Shown: piece after piece, positions 8,115 to 17,295 of the stretch
How the letters are laid out: every line of letters starts with the position of its first letter
How positions within the stretch are numbered: position 1 is the first letter of the stretch
Assembly (NCBI RefSeq): GCF_000568405.1
Contig: NZ_ARZY01000005.1
Span: forward strand, 1-64,000
Length of the DNA: 64,000 nucleotides
Direction: 5' to 3'
Source of the DNA: Catenovulum agarivorans DS-2
GTDB taxonomy: Bacteria; Pseudomonadota; Gammaproteobacteria; Enterobacterales; Alteromonadaceae
The notes under the pieces: model-generated
Told to the model about the DNA's origin: nothing
The model's database searches: none
What the model saw: only the letters and a program-made list of their open reading frames with translations
Made by a program: the position numbers and the translations under genes

Positions 8115-9512
8115 TTAACGACCGAACATACCTCCTGGGCCACCAGGTCCACCAAAACCGCCACCCGGAGGCATCATACCTTTCATTCCACGCATCATTT
8201 TCGACATGCCACCTTTGCCAGAAACTTTTTTCATCATTTTTTGCATCTGGGTAAACTGCTTTAATAGGCGGTTAATGTCTTGTACCTGAGTACCCGACCC
8301 CATCGCGATTCGCTTTTTGCGAGAGCCTTTAATAAGGTCTGGTCTAGCGCGCTCTTTCGGTGTCATTGAGTTAATAATGGCTTCCATTTGCACAAACTGC
8401 TTATCATTGACTTTGTCTTTGACATTGTCTGGCAATTGACTCATTCCTGGTAGTTTACCCATTAATGACATCATACCGCCCATATTACGCATTTGTGCTA
8501 GCTGGTCTCTAAAGTCCTCTAAGTCAAAACCTTTACCTTTTTGAACTTTCTTAGCCAACTTCATTGCTTTATCTTTGTCGACTTTTTGTTCTACTTCTTC
8601 AATCAAAGATAAAATATCGCCCATTCCTAAAATGCGCGAAGCAATTCGGTCTGGGTGGAAAGGTTCTAATGCATCGGTTTTTTCACCTGTACCAATAAAT
8701 TTAATTGGTTTACCAGTGATATTACGAATGGATAAAGCCGCACCACCACGAGCATCACCATCTGCTTTAGTTAAGATAACGCCTGTTAAAGGTAACGCTT
8801 CATTAAAGGCCTTAGCCGTATTTGCTGCGTCTTGACCTGTCATCGCATCCACAACAAATAAAGTTTCTATTGGGTTAACGGCTGCGTGCAAGTCTTTAAT
8901 TTCGTCCATCATGTCGCTGTCAACATGTAAACGACCGGCGGTATCTAAAATCACCACATCAAAAAATTGCAATTTACCATGTGCAATTGCGCCGTTAGCT
9001 ATATCTACAGGCTTTTGTTCTACATTACTTGGAAAAAACTCAACACCAATGTCTTCAGCCAGTGTTTCTAACTGCTTAATCGCAGCTGGACGATATACGT
9101 CAGCACTGACGACTAAAACTTTTTTCTTTTCTCGCTCTTTTAGGTATTTAGCTAATTTACCGACAGAGGTTGTTTTACCTGCACCTTGTAAACCTGCCAT
9201 CATAATGACAGCTGGTTTTTGTGTTGCTAAATTTAGCGATTCATTCGCTTCCCCCATAGCACTGACAAGTTCAGCATTAACTATTTTTAAAAAGGCTTGG
9301 CCAGGGTTTAAGCTTTTACTAACTTCTATACCTAATGACTTAGTTTTTACGTTATTAATAAATTCTTTAATAACAGGTAAAGCAACGTCGGCTTCTAATA
9401 AAGCCATACGTACTTCACGTAAAGTCTCTTTGATGTTGTCTTCTGTAAGGCGGCCTTTGCCCGTTATATTCTTTAACGTTTGACTGAGGCGATCGGATAA
9501 ATTCTCAAACAT
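8115..9512 (-). CDS. ffh: Signal recognition particle protein Ffh
   Basis: The 465-residue SRP54 GTPase binds 4.5S RNA and targets nascent inner membrane proteins to FtsY. It has the N domain (1-85), the G domain with the P-loop GLQGAGKTTSVGKLA (about 107-121), DTAGRLHVD and TKADGDARGG motifs, and a methionine-rich M domain (about 325-465). Its tail is very rich in Met and Gly (KMMRGMKGMMPPGGGFGGPGG region). Length is close to E. coli Ffh (453). A promoter and an AGGAAC ribosome site precede the ATG. Gene order with rpsP and, on the other strand, ypjD is typical. Confidence 0.98.
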   Translation of the reverse strand: MFENLSDRLSQTLKNITGKGRLTEDNIKETLREVRMALLEADVALPVIKEFINNVKTKSLGIEVSKSLNPGQAFLKIVNAELVSAMGEANESLNLATQKPAVIMMAGLQGAGKTTSVGKLAKYLKEREKKKVLVVSADVYRPAAIKQLETLAEDIGVEFFPSNVEQKPVDIANGAIAHGKLQFFDVVILDTAGRLHVDSDMMDEIKDLHAAVNPIETLFVVDAMTGQDAANTAKAFNEALPLTGVILTKADGDARGGAALSIRNITGKPIKFIGTGEKTDALEPFHPDRIASRILGMGDILSLIEEVEQKVDKDKAMKLAKKVQKGKGFDLEDFRDQLAQMRNMGGMMSLMGKLPGMSQLPDNVKDKVNDKQFVQMEAIINSMTPKERARPDLIKGSRKKRIAMGSGTQVQDINRLLKQFTQMQKMMKKVSGKGGMSKMMRGMKGMMPPGGGFGGPGGPGGMFGR

Positions 9513-9555
9513 GGATTGACTGTTCCTGCATATATATCACATCAAATTTTGCGCC

Positions 9556-9585
9556 ATTGTACCTAATGACGTTCACTTTTAACAA
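9556..9585 (-). promoter_or_regulatory. Sigma70-like promoter of ffh
   Basis: On the minus strand TTGTTA (9580-9585) and TACAAT (9556-9561) lie 18 bases apart, followed by a GC-rich discriminator (GGCGC). The -10 box is about 44 bases upstream of the ffh start. Confidence 0.5.
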
Positions 9586-9677
9586 CTTTATCTACTAATC
9601 ACTTGCGTTTAGCCCAATAGAATGGAAAATGGGCCCTTAAAGCAAATTTGATAATTAATTTTAACAAAGGAATATAA

Positions 9678-10472
9678 ATGAGTTTGGCCATTGCAGCTGT
9701 GTTTGCCTATTTAGCCAGCGCGTCGGGGTTATTCTTACGCTTGTTCAATAAACTACATAAATATACTGGATTGTTTATTGGTAAGGGTGTTGTCGCTATT
9801 TGTTTGCATCTAGGTTATTTGTTTAGTGCTTTTGATTTAACACACCAAGATACTTACTCGTTATTCTTAGTTTGTAATATATTTGCGCTATTCGGCGCGG
9901 CTTTGGTGATGGCGTTTTACTTTTTTAGTAAAAATTTGTTTGCTGTGCCTATGGTGTTGTTATTTACTTCTATTATTTGCAGCGGCAATTTTTTTGTTCT
10001 TCCATCTGCGGAATCAAACGCTCACTGGTCATTGGAAAACTTTGCTCATATAAGTTTAGCCTTATTCAGTTACGGCGTGCTTACATTAGCGACCGTTTTA
10101 ACCTATCAATATAGCTTTTTGGCAAATCGACTCAAACATCATGATTTGTCCGTTTTAGCTTTACCTATGCCCTCATTAAATTCAATTGAACATCAAATTA
10201 TCGGCTTGCTTAAGCTTGGTTGCTTGTGTTTATTTATTTCAATTTTTACCGGCTTTATTTTTATGGAAGATTTTTGGGGATCTGGCCAAGCGCACAAAAC
10301 CATTTTATCGATTTTGGCATTTATGCTTTTTATAAGCGTTATTATAGGTCACCAGAAGCAAGGTTGGCGTGGTAGAATTGTTGTGAGCTTAACAACTATT
10401 GGCATTAGTTTGCTTACAGTTGGTTATTTTGGCAGCCGCTTCATTCGCGAAGTCGTATTGCAAGCTGCTTGA
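9678..10472 (+). CDS. ypjD: YpjD-like inner membrane protein of the cytochrome c assembly (CcsA) fold
   Basis: This 264-residue protein is almost entirely hydrophobic, with about eight predicted transmembrane helices. Its C-terminal half resembles the CcsA/CcmC fold; a reduced tryptophan-glycine segment, DFWGSGQAHKTILS (about 198-211), is visible, and RGR follows near the C terminus. E. coli YpjD has the same size and the same divergent position next to ffh. A heme-handling role is suggested by the fold only and is not proven for YpjD. AAGGA precedes the ATG by 8 bases. It is followed by the CNNM-type transporter gene on the same strand. Confidence 0.85.
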   Translation: MSLAIAAVFAYLASASGLFLRLFNKLHKYTGLFIGKGVVAICLHLGYLFSAFDLTHQDTYSLFLVCNIFALFGAALVMAFYFFSKNLFAVPMVLLFTSIICSGNFFVLPSAESNAHWSLENFAHISLALFSYGVLTLATVLTYQYSFLANRLKHHDLSVLALPMPSLNSIEHQIIGLLKLGCLCLFISIFTGFIFMEDFWGSGQAHKTILSILAFMLFISVIIGHQKQGWRGRIVVSLTTIGISLLTVGYFGSRFIREVVLQAA

Positions 10473-10538
10473 ATTAAGTTATCTTGCCCCAATAAAGGCA
10501 GTAACTTTGTTGTGTTTAACTAATATAGGACTTTTCTA

Positions 10539-11816
10539 TTGGACGGTATATCCACCAATACACTATTGATAATTTTAGGTGTTTTGGTTTTCGTTTCAGC
10601 TTTCTTCTCTAGCTCAGAAACCGGCATGATGTCTTTAAATAAATATAAATTAAGACATATGTCTCAATCGGGCGACAAAACAGCGCAAAAAGTTTCCCAA
10701 ATGTTAGATAGACCTGACAGACTTATCGGGCTTATCTTGATTGGCAACAATTTAGTCAATATTGCGGCCTCATCGATAGCAACCGTTATTTGTTTACGTT
10801 TATTTGGTGATTATGGTGTTGCAGTCGCGACTTTTGGATTAACCATAGTGCTACTAATTTTTGCTGAAGTGACGCCGAAAACACTTGCAGCTTATTTTCC
10901 AGAGAAGATTGCGTTTCCAGCTTCTTATGTTTTACGTGCCTTAATGGTGCCGTTTTACCCTTTTGTATGGGGATTAAACCTAGTTACCAATGGTGTGCTG
11001 AAGTTATTTAGAATTAACCTAGATAATCGAGAAGACTCACTGACCCACGAAGAGCTAAAAACTGTGGTAAACGAAGCAGGCGCATTAATTCCTCGTCGTC
11101 ACCAAGACATGCTGTTAAGTGTACTGGATTTAGAAAATGTTACAGTAGACGACATTATGGTGCCACGTAATGAAATTGCTGGTATCGATATTAACGACGA
11201 CTGGAAAGATATCGTTAAACAACTCACGCATGGCACACACACGCGTATATTATTATATCGTGATACTGTGGATGATGCTGTTGGTTTTGTCCACTCTCGA
11301 GACGTGTTAAGACTGTTATCGAAAACACAGTTTTCCAAAGAAACTTTGTTGCGTGCGGTACGTGAAATTTATTTCGTGCCTGAAGGCACACCATTGAATG
11401 TTCAATTGCTTAAGTTTCAACGTAATAAAATTCGCATTGGCTTGGTTGTGGATGAATATGGTGATATTCAAGGGCTTATCACTTTAGAAGACATATTAGA
11501 AGAGATTGTAGGCGACTTTACCACCACCATGGACTTACCCACTTCTAACACTGTTAAACAAAATGACGGTAGTTTTTTAGTCGATGCGAGCAGCAATATA
11601 CGAGATTTAAATAAACAGTTTAAATGGAAGTTACCTGAAGATGGACCAAGAACCCTAAACGGTTTAATTCTAGAACATTTAGAAGATATCCCTAATCCAA
11701 ATGTATGCTTTCGTTTGGCCGGTTATCCTATGGAAGTATTGGATGTTAAGGAGAATATGGTTAAGCAAGTTAAGGTTATGGCCAGCGAATATCGTAAACC
11801 GCGCAAGTCTGCGTAA
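10539..11816 (+). CDS. CNNM/CorB-type (HlyC/CorC family) membrane protein with CBS domains
   Basis: A 425-residue protein with an N-terminal DUF21/CNNM transmembrane domain (about 1-180, containing FFSSSETGMMSLNKYKL and LIGNNLVNIAASS), a CBS pair (about 200-330, with DDIMVPRNEIAGID and VDEYGDIQGLITLEDILEE), and a CorC_HlyC C-terminal domain (about 340-420). It corresponds to E. coli YfjD and likely moves Mg2+ or other divalent cations or resists cobalt. The start is TTG at 10539 with AGGA 8 bases upstream. It lies 66 bases after ypjD and ends before a bidirectional terminator. Confidence 0.9.
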   Translation: MDGISTNTLLIILGVLVFVSAFFSSSETGMMSLNKYKLRHMSQSGDKTAQKVSQMLDRPDRLIGLILIGNNLVNIAASSIATVICLRLFGDYGVAVATFGLTIVLLIFAEVTPKTLAAYFPEKIAFPASYVLRALMVPFYPFVWGLNLVTNGVLKLFRINLDNREDSLTHEELKTVVNEAGALIPRRHQDMLLSVLDLENVTVDDIMVPRNEIAGIDINDDWKDIVKQLTHGTHTRILLYRDTVDDAVGFVHSRDVLRLLSKTQFSKETLLRAVREIYFVPEGTPLNVQLLKFQRNKIRIGLVVDEYGDIQGLITLEDILEEIVGDFTTTMDLPTSNTVKQNDGSFLVDASSNIRDLNKQFKWKLPEDGPRTLNGLILEHLEDIPNPNVCFRLAGYPMEVLDVKENMVKQVKVMASEYRKPRKSA

Positions 11817-11841
11817 CATGATCGTTACCTTGATGAAAATA

Positions 11842-11868
11842 AAAAACCGGCTAAAAAGCCGGTTTTTT
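11842..11868. terminator. Bidirectional rho-independent terminator
   Basis: A stem AAAACCGGCT/AGCCGGTTTT with a short A-rich loop and T runs on both sides. It separates the convergent CNNM-type transporter gene and csrA. Confidence 0.85.
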
Positions 11869-11891
11869 GTAATTCTTTGTCAAGGAAAAGA

Positions 11892-12086
11892 TCAATATTC
11901 GGTGTTACCCGAGCTTTGATTTTTTTCTGCTTGAATTCGCATGTAAATCTCTTCACGGTGAACAGAAATCTCTTTCGGTGCATTAACACCAATTCGAACC
12001 TGATTACCTTTAACACCTAAAACAGTAACTGTAACTTCATCACCGATCATAAGTGTTTCACCAACACGTCTTGTTAATATTAACAT
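11892..12086 (-). CDS. csrA: Carbon storage regulator CsrA
   Basis: A 64-residue CsrA/RsmA (usual 61-65). It begins [16 protein letters not shown] and has the [16 protein letters not shown] segment that forms the RNA-binding beta-edge. It binds GGA motifs in mRNA leaders and represses translation or changes stability. It lies 148 bases after alaS, the usual gammaproteobacterial order. Three GGA motifs occur in its own leader. In many relatives tRNA genes follow csrA; here a terminator follows directly. Confidence 0.97.
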   Translation of the reverse strand: MLILTRRVGETLMIGDEVTVTVLGVKGNQVRIGVNAPKEISVHREEIYMRIQAEKNQSSGNTEY

Positions 12087-12093
12087 TTGCAGC

Positions 12094-12109
12094 TCCTATC
12101 CTATATTCC
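12094..12109 (-). promoter_or_regulatory. Cluster of GGA motifs in the csrA leader, one in the Shine-Dalgarno
   Basis: The minus strand has GGA at 12109-12107, 12101-12099 and 12096-12094. The last forms the Shine-Dalgarno AGGAG, 6 bases before the csrA ATG. Such clustering fits the known negative autoregulation of csrA mRNA by CsrA, but a Shine-Dalgarno always contains GGA, so only the two extra copies are informative. Confidence 0.45.
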
Positions 12110-12234
12110 AATACCGTCAACAGCGGTTGCACCTACTGCTAAAGTTAGCTCAAAAATCATTAATAACCAAAGTTTTTTTACAATTAGGTTAAAAAATAAT
12201 AATAGTTGCAACCAAAGAACGTTATCTTACTTGT

Positions 12235-14832
12235 TTACAATTTTGTTGCAAGCCAAGATTCAACACTTTGCAGTGCTGAAGCTAAGTTTTCAGGCTGACT
12301 TCCGCCTGCTTGCGCCATATCGGCACGGCCACCGCCTTTACCACCAACTTGAGCAGCCACCATAGCGACTAACTCACCTGCTTTAACTTTAGATGTTAAA
12401 TCGTCAGTTACACCAGCAATAAGGTTTACTTTCTGCTCACCCTTTAAACCTAATACAATCACACCCGAACCAATTTTTTGTTTAAGTTGATCTAGTGTAG
12501 TTCGTAAAGCTTTAGGTTGAACACCAGAAATCTCAGAAGCTAATAACTTAGTACCACTGATTTCCTTAGCTGATGCCAATAAATCACTACCCGCTTGGCT
12601 TGATAGTTTATCTTGTAGTTTCTGTAACTCTTTTTCTAAAGACTTGCTTTTGTCTAATACTTGAGTCACTTTGTCGATTACATTGTTACTATCGGTTTTT
12701 AATAAGGCTGCAATCTTATTCAAGCGTGCTTGCGTGTCCACTACATATTGACACGCAGCTTGGCCTGTAATCGCTTCTATACGGCGAACGCCTGCAGCAA
12801 TACCAGCTTCAGAAGTTATTTTAAATAAACCAATATCACCCGTGGCTTGTACATGAGTACCACCGCACAATTCAATTGAAAAATCGCCCATAGATACTAC
12901 ACGAACTTCGTCATCATACTTTTCGCCAAACAACGCCATTGCACCTGCCGCTTTAGCATCTTCAATCGCCATCAAACGCGTTTCTAATGGATTATTGTTG
13001 CGGATTTGCTCGTTGACAATATCTTCAACTTGTTGCAGCTCTGCTGCGGTTACCGCCTCAAAATGCGAAAAGTCAAAACGAAGTTTATCGGATAGAACCA
13101 ACGAACCTTTCTGATTAACGTGTTCGCCTAAAACTTGTCGTAACGCAGCATGCAATAAATGGGTAGCTGAGTGATTAAGCTTAATTGATTGGCGACGACT
13201 TGAATCGATTTTCGCCTGCACTTTTTCACCGACAGCAAGTGGCGCTAATGCAATACCTTGATGGCCAAATGCTTTAGAAATTTTAACTGTGTCTTGCACA
13301 TCAAACACAGCACCACCTTGGAGTAATTGGCCAGTATCACCCACTTGACCACCAGACTCAGCATAGAAAGGTGTATCTTTTAAGACAATAATCGCTTTTT
13401 GCTCTGCATTTACACTATCAACCGCCGCACCATCGACTAAGATCTCGATAATCTCAGATTCGGCAACTTCATTTTCATAACCAATAAAGTCTGTAACTTG
13501 GTCTGATTTAACATCGGCGTTGTAGTCTTTACCGAAATTGCTTGCCTGTTGAGCTCGTTGGCGCTGCGCTGCCATTTCTTTCTCAAAACCAGCTTCGTCA
13601 ATTTTGATATTGCGCTCACGTGCAACATCATTGGTTAAATCAACTGGGAAACCGTAAGTATCATACAATTTAAAGACCAGCTCGCCTGGTATTGTATCTC
13701 CTTGTAAATCAGCCAATGCTTCGTTCAAGATGGCTAAACCGCGATCTAATGTTTTTAAGAATTGCTCTTCTTCTAATCGCAAAACTTTTTCAACAATCGT
13801 TTGTTGAGTTTTCAGTTCAGGATAAGCTTGTGCCATTTGCTCAATCAGTGATTGGTAAACTTTCCAAAAGAAGACTTCTGTTGCACCTAATTGATTACCA
13901 TGACGAATCGCGCGGCGAATAATTCGACGCAATACATATCCACGACCTTCATTTGACGGCATCACACCATCGGCAATTAAGAAACCGCAAGAGCGAATAT
14001 GATCAGCAATCACGCGCAATGATTTTGCAGATAGATCTTCAACCTTTAATAGTTTGGCAATATCTGCAATTAGATTCTGGAAAATATCAATTTCATAGTT
14101 ACTGTGGACACCTTGTAAAATAGCAGCAATACGCTCTAACCCCATACCAGTATCAACCGATGGTTTAGGTAATGGCTCCATTGTACCGTCGGCATGACGG
14201 TTATATTGCATAAAGACTAGGTTCCAAATTTCGATATATCTGTCACCGTCTTCTTCTGGCGTCCCTGGAGGTCCACCCCAAATGTGCTCACCGTGATCGT
14301 AGAATATTTCGGTACACGGGCCACATGGGCCGGTGTCGCCCATCGACCAGAAGTTATCTTTGGCACCAATGCGTGATACACGTTCAGGATCAACACCAAT
14401 TTTGTTGATCCAAATATCAGCAGCTTCATCATCTTCAGTAAATACAGTTACCCAAAGCTTTTCTTTTGGAAGCTTAATAACCTCGGTTAACAATTCCCAC
14501 GCAAAGGTAATTGCTTCTTCTTTAAAGTAATCACCAAAGCTAAAATTACCCAACATTTCAAAGAAAGTATGATGACGCGCGGTATAACCAACATTTTCCA
14601 AGTCGTTATGTTTACCACCAGCTCGCACACAGCGCTGAGAAGAAGTTGCGCGTGTATAGGCTCGTTTATCTGAACCTAAAAAACAGTCTTTAAACTGGTT
14701 CATACCAGCATTAGTAAACAATAACGTTGGGTCATTGGCTGGGACTAATGAGCTACTATCAACAATCTGGTGTTGTTTGCTGGCAAAAAAGTCTAAAAAA
14801 GCCTGCCTAAGTTCAGCAGTGGTCATTTTCAT
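12235..14832 (-). CDS. alaS: Alanyl-tRNA synthetase
   Basis: This 865-residue class II synthetase charges tRNA-Ala and edits mischarged Ser and Gly. The catalytic domain (about 1-460) shows [15 protein letters not shown], the [19 protein letters not shown] motif 2 and the [10 protein letters not shown] motif 3. The editing domain has [12 protein letters not shown] and the zinc ligands CGGTHV (about 665-670). The C-terminal C-Ala domain ends with a glycine-rich [15 protein letters not shown] segment. Length fits E. coli AlaS (876). AGGAAAG lies 7 bases upstream of the ATG at 14832, which selects it over the ATG two codons later. Confidence 0.98.
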   Translation of the reverse strand: MKMTTAELRQAFLDFFASKQHQIVDSSSLVPANDPTLLFTNAGMNQFKDCFLGSDKRAYTRATSSQRCVRAGGKHNDLENVGYTARHHTFFEMLGNFSFGDYFKEEAITFAWELLTEVIKLPKEKLWVTVFTEDDEAADIWINKIGVDPERVSRIGAKDNFWSMGDTGPCGPCTEIFYDHGEHIWGGPPGTPEEDGDRYIEIWNLVFMQYNRHADGTMEPLPKPSVDTGMGLERIAAILQGVHSNYEIDIFQNLIADIAKLLKVEDLSAKSLRVIADHIRSCGFLIADGVMPSNEGRGYVLRRIIRRAIRHGNQLGATEVFFWKVYQSLIEQMAQAYPELKTQQTIVEKVLRLEEEQFLKTLDRGLAILNEALADLQGDTIPGELVFKLYDTYGFPVDLTNDVARERNIKIDEAGFEKEMAAQRQRAQQASNFGKDYNADVKSDQVTDFIGYENEVAESEIIEILVDGAAVDSVNAEQKAIIVLKDTPFYAESGGQVGDTGQLLQGGAVFDVQDTVKISKAFGHQGIALAPLAVGEKVQAKIDSSRRQSIKLNHSATHLLHAALRQVLGEHVNQKGSLVLSDKLRFDFSHFEAVTAAELQQVEDIVNEQIRNNNPLETRLMAIEDAKAAGAMALFGEKYDDEVRVVSMGDFSIELCGGTHVQATGDIGLFKITSEAGIAAGVRRIEAITGQAACQYVVDTQARLNKIAALLKTDSNNVIDKVTQVLDKSKSLEKELQKLQDKLSSQAGSDLLASAKEISGTKLLASEISGVQPKALRTTLDQLKQKIGSGVIVLGLKGEQKVNLIAGVTDDLTSKVKAGELVAMVAAQVGGKGGGRADMAQAGGSQPENLASALQSVESWLATKL

Positions 14833-14912
14833 TTTGCTTTCCTGTAATCTTGGGTAGAGGTTTAATTATTCTCAAAAATGGTTGCGAAATGTAACATAAA
14901 CCAAGAGTTTAG

Positions 14913-15386
14913 TTAATATCCCTCAGAAATAATTTCCAATGCAAGCTGTATGTCTGAGCTCGAATAACCTCGAGAATAACAATAACGTAAACATTTTTGT
15001 TTTTGTTTGTAGTCGGTCAAATCTTTAGTGGCATATTTCTTTTCAATTACTCGCACCAGGTGTTCAACCCAGTTTATTTCAAGTTCACAAATTATATCGT
15101 TAAAACTGACAGCGACCTGATGTTGAAAAAACAACTGTTGAATATACTTTGGCCCATAACCCGATTGTGCCTTAGCTCGAATCAAGCTTGTTGCGTAACG
15201 TTCGTCACTTTGCCAACTCAGCTCAGCAAGCTCATCCAACAACTGGTTAGCCGCGTCTTTTGGGTAATTGCGTTGTTGTAATTTGTTAAATAATTGACTG
15301 CGTGCGTATTCTTTGCGCGACAGCAAATAAGTTAGATATTGCTTAGCTTGTGCTTCGTCTTCTAAATCTGGTAGCGCTTTAATCAT
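14913..15386 (-). CDS. recX: Regulatory protein RecX
   Basis: A 157-residue RecX with the three-helix repeats typical of the family (LLSRKEYARSQLFNKLQQRN, ERYATSLIRAKAQSGYGP, and a third near the C terminus). RecX binds RecA filaments and limits their growth. Its ATG overlaps the last 8 bases of recD, so it is cotranscribed with recBCD. It is followed by alaS, the normal gene after recA-recX. No recA lies next to it in this window; the usual recA position is taken by the recCBD operon. Confidence 0.93.
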   Translation of the reverse strand: MIKALPDLEDEAQAKQYLTYLLSRKEYARSQLFNKLQQRNYPKDAANQLLDELAELSWQSDERYATSLIRAKAQSGYGPKYIQQLFFQHQVAVSFNDIICELEINWVEHLVRVIEKKYATKDLTDYKQKQKCLRYCYSRGYSSSDIQLALEIISEGY

Positions 15387-17295
15387 GCTGATACAACCTA
15401 GCCGCTAAATTTGAGCTTCTGGTTTGCCTGTTAGTTAATGCGAAGTCCCAAATTTCCCTTTTAGACAGTACTGTAACGGCTTTTTTTGCACGAGTGATCC
15501 CCGTATAAATGAGCTCAGGTGTTAAAATTGGATTCGGCATTTCAGGTAAAATTAACCCAACATGTTTAAACTCTGAACCTTGAGTTTTGTGTATGGTCAT
15601 CGCATAAACCGTTTCATGGCTCGGCAATTTGGCTAAACTGGTTGATTTGACCCCTGAATCAGTTTCAAAATAACAAACCAAACGGTTATTTTCTTCCGGC
15701 CATACTATGCCAATGTCGCCATTAAACAATCCATGCTGATAATCATTTTGCGTTATCATTATCGGGCGCCCTTTATAATGCTGGGTATGCGCTGAAACGC
15801 GTAGTTGCTGCTTAATCTGCCGCTCAACCAATTGATTAAGCGCTTCAACACCATATGCGCCCTTGCGCATCGAGGTTAATATTCTAAATTGATTTAAAAG
15901 CTCGAAAGCTTGGTCAATGTGGCTACATTTTTCAATGCTAGAATAGTAGCGTGCAATCGCATCTTCTAACCAAGTTTGCAACTGACTGAATTCGACATAC
16001 GCCAATTCATGTTGGGAAAAATCAGTAAAACCATTTTGTTGATGTGCCAACAAACGCTGCCAGCTTACTCGATCTTGACCTTGAATCACTTCTTTGGCTA
16101 TCGCACCTATTTCGCCGCTAAACCTATGCGTTTTTTGTAAAAAAGTAATATGCGCATAAGGGCTATCCGGCATCACTTCGACTTGCTGGCCCGTAAGGGT
16201 TTTAATTAAGTTAGCTGTGTCTTGAGGGTAATGTGTTGCCGATTTTGGGGCTAAATCAGCCAATAGATTGCCCGTTTCAACCGAAGGTAACTGGTCAGCG
16301 TCTCCCAACATAATAAGCGTTGCATGTTTGGGTAAAGCCCTTAAAACATGGCACATCATAGCTAAGTCGATCATAGAAACTTCGTCAATCAGTAACAAAT
16401 CACATTCAAGCGGCTTGTGCTGATTATAAGTGTAACCTACTTTATACGGGTGGTATCCGAGTAGTCTATGTAAGGTTAGCGCAGTTTCAGGAATTGATTG
16501 CAATAATTCTGGGTCAACTTGCTGTTGCTGCATTTGTCCTTTTGCGGCAATTAAAGATTCAGTTAAGCGTTGAGCAGCTTTGCCAGTAGGTGCGGCCATT
16601 AGAATTTTTAACGCTTGATTTGTATCAGCCTGAATCGTTTTCTGTTTTGCTGCCTGCACAGCTAATAATCGAGCGACTGTGTAAGTTTTCCCTGTACCAG
16701 GGCCACCACAAATAATGTTAACTTTTGCGGATACTGAACTTGCAACCGCGACTTTTTGCCAATCAATTTCGTTTTGTTGGCAGTCGGCGTTTGCAAACAA
16801 CTGCTGAATCAGTTGTGCTAAATAGTGCTGAGTTGCACAATCAATTGTGCCCGTATCGCTGCAATCAAATAGTGCGTTAAAACGGTTGGCAACTTCGATT
16901 TCATAATGCCAGTAGCGTTTGATATATAGGCAGTTAGCATCGACAATAAATAAACAATGAGTCGATTGACTCAGTGGTTGCGACTTATCGAATTTGTTAA
17001 ACAGTTGCTGACATAGGCTGGGTTCAAAATAAAAACCTTGGTGGGTTTCGTCATTAAACCAAGTTTCGCCAGCAAGCTGTGAAAGCGGTGTACAGACATG
17101 TCCATTGCGTAGTGCGGAATGGCAGGCAATCAATAACATAAATAAAGTAGTCTGCTGCGCCTCAACAAGCTCGCAGTCGGCGTGTTTGGTTATTTGATGC
17201 ACTGCATTTTGTGCAAAGTGATAGTCAATCGGTTGAATATCTGCAAGCACCTGGGCGCACTCAGCAAAGCGATTAAAACAGGCTGATTTGTCCAC
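15379..17295 (-). CDS. recD: Exodeoxyribonuclease V subunit alpha (RecD helicase)
   Basis: This 638-residue SF1B helicase is the 5'-3' motor of RecBCD. Its Walker A GGPGTGKT is at 197-204, Walker B is DLLLIDEVSM (about 302-311), and later motifs include MLGDADQLPSVE and the C-terminal YAMTIHKTQGSEFKHV (motif V) and YTGITRAKK (motif VI). Length fits E. coli RecD (608). The start is GTG at 17295, with GGAGAGG 4 bases upstream lying inside the end of recB; the genes overlap by 23 bases. Confidence 0.96.
   Translation of the reverse strand: MDKSACFNRFAECAQVLADIQPIDYHFAQNAVHQITKHADCELVEAQQTTLFMLLIACHSALRNGHVCTPLSQLAGETWFNDETHQGFYFEPSLCQQLFNKFDKSQPLSQSTHCLFIVDANCLYIKRYWHYEIEVANRFNALFDCSDTGTIDCATQHYLAQLIQQLFANADCQQNEIDWQKVAVASSVSAKVNIICGGPGTGKTYTVARLLAVQAAKQKTIQADTNQALKILMAAPTGKAAQRLTESLIAAKGQMQQQQVDPELLQSIPETALTLHRLLGYHPYKVGYTYNQHKPLECDLLLIDEVSMIDLAMMCHVLRALPKHATLIMLGDADQLPSVETGNLLADLAPKSATHYPQDTANLIKTLTGQQVEVMPDSPYAHITFLQKTHRFSGEIGAIAKEVIQGQDRVSWQRLLAHQQNGFTDFSQHELAYVEFSQLQTWLEDAIARYYSSIEKCSHIDQAFELLNQFRILTSMRKGAYGVEALNQLVERQIKQQLRVSAHTQHYKGRPIMITQNDYQHGLFNGDIGIVWPEENNRLVCYFETDSGVKSTSLAKLPSHETVYAMTIHKTQGSEFKHVGLILPEMPNPILTPELIYTGITRAKKAVTVLSKREIWDFALTNRQTRSSNLAARLYQHD

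Noticed and set aside
11817-12234. tRNA genes beside csrA
   Set aside because: tRNA-Ser/Arg genes often follow csrA in relatives, but no cloverleaf or TTCRANNC element was seen; the gap holds only a terminator.
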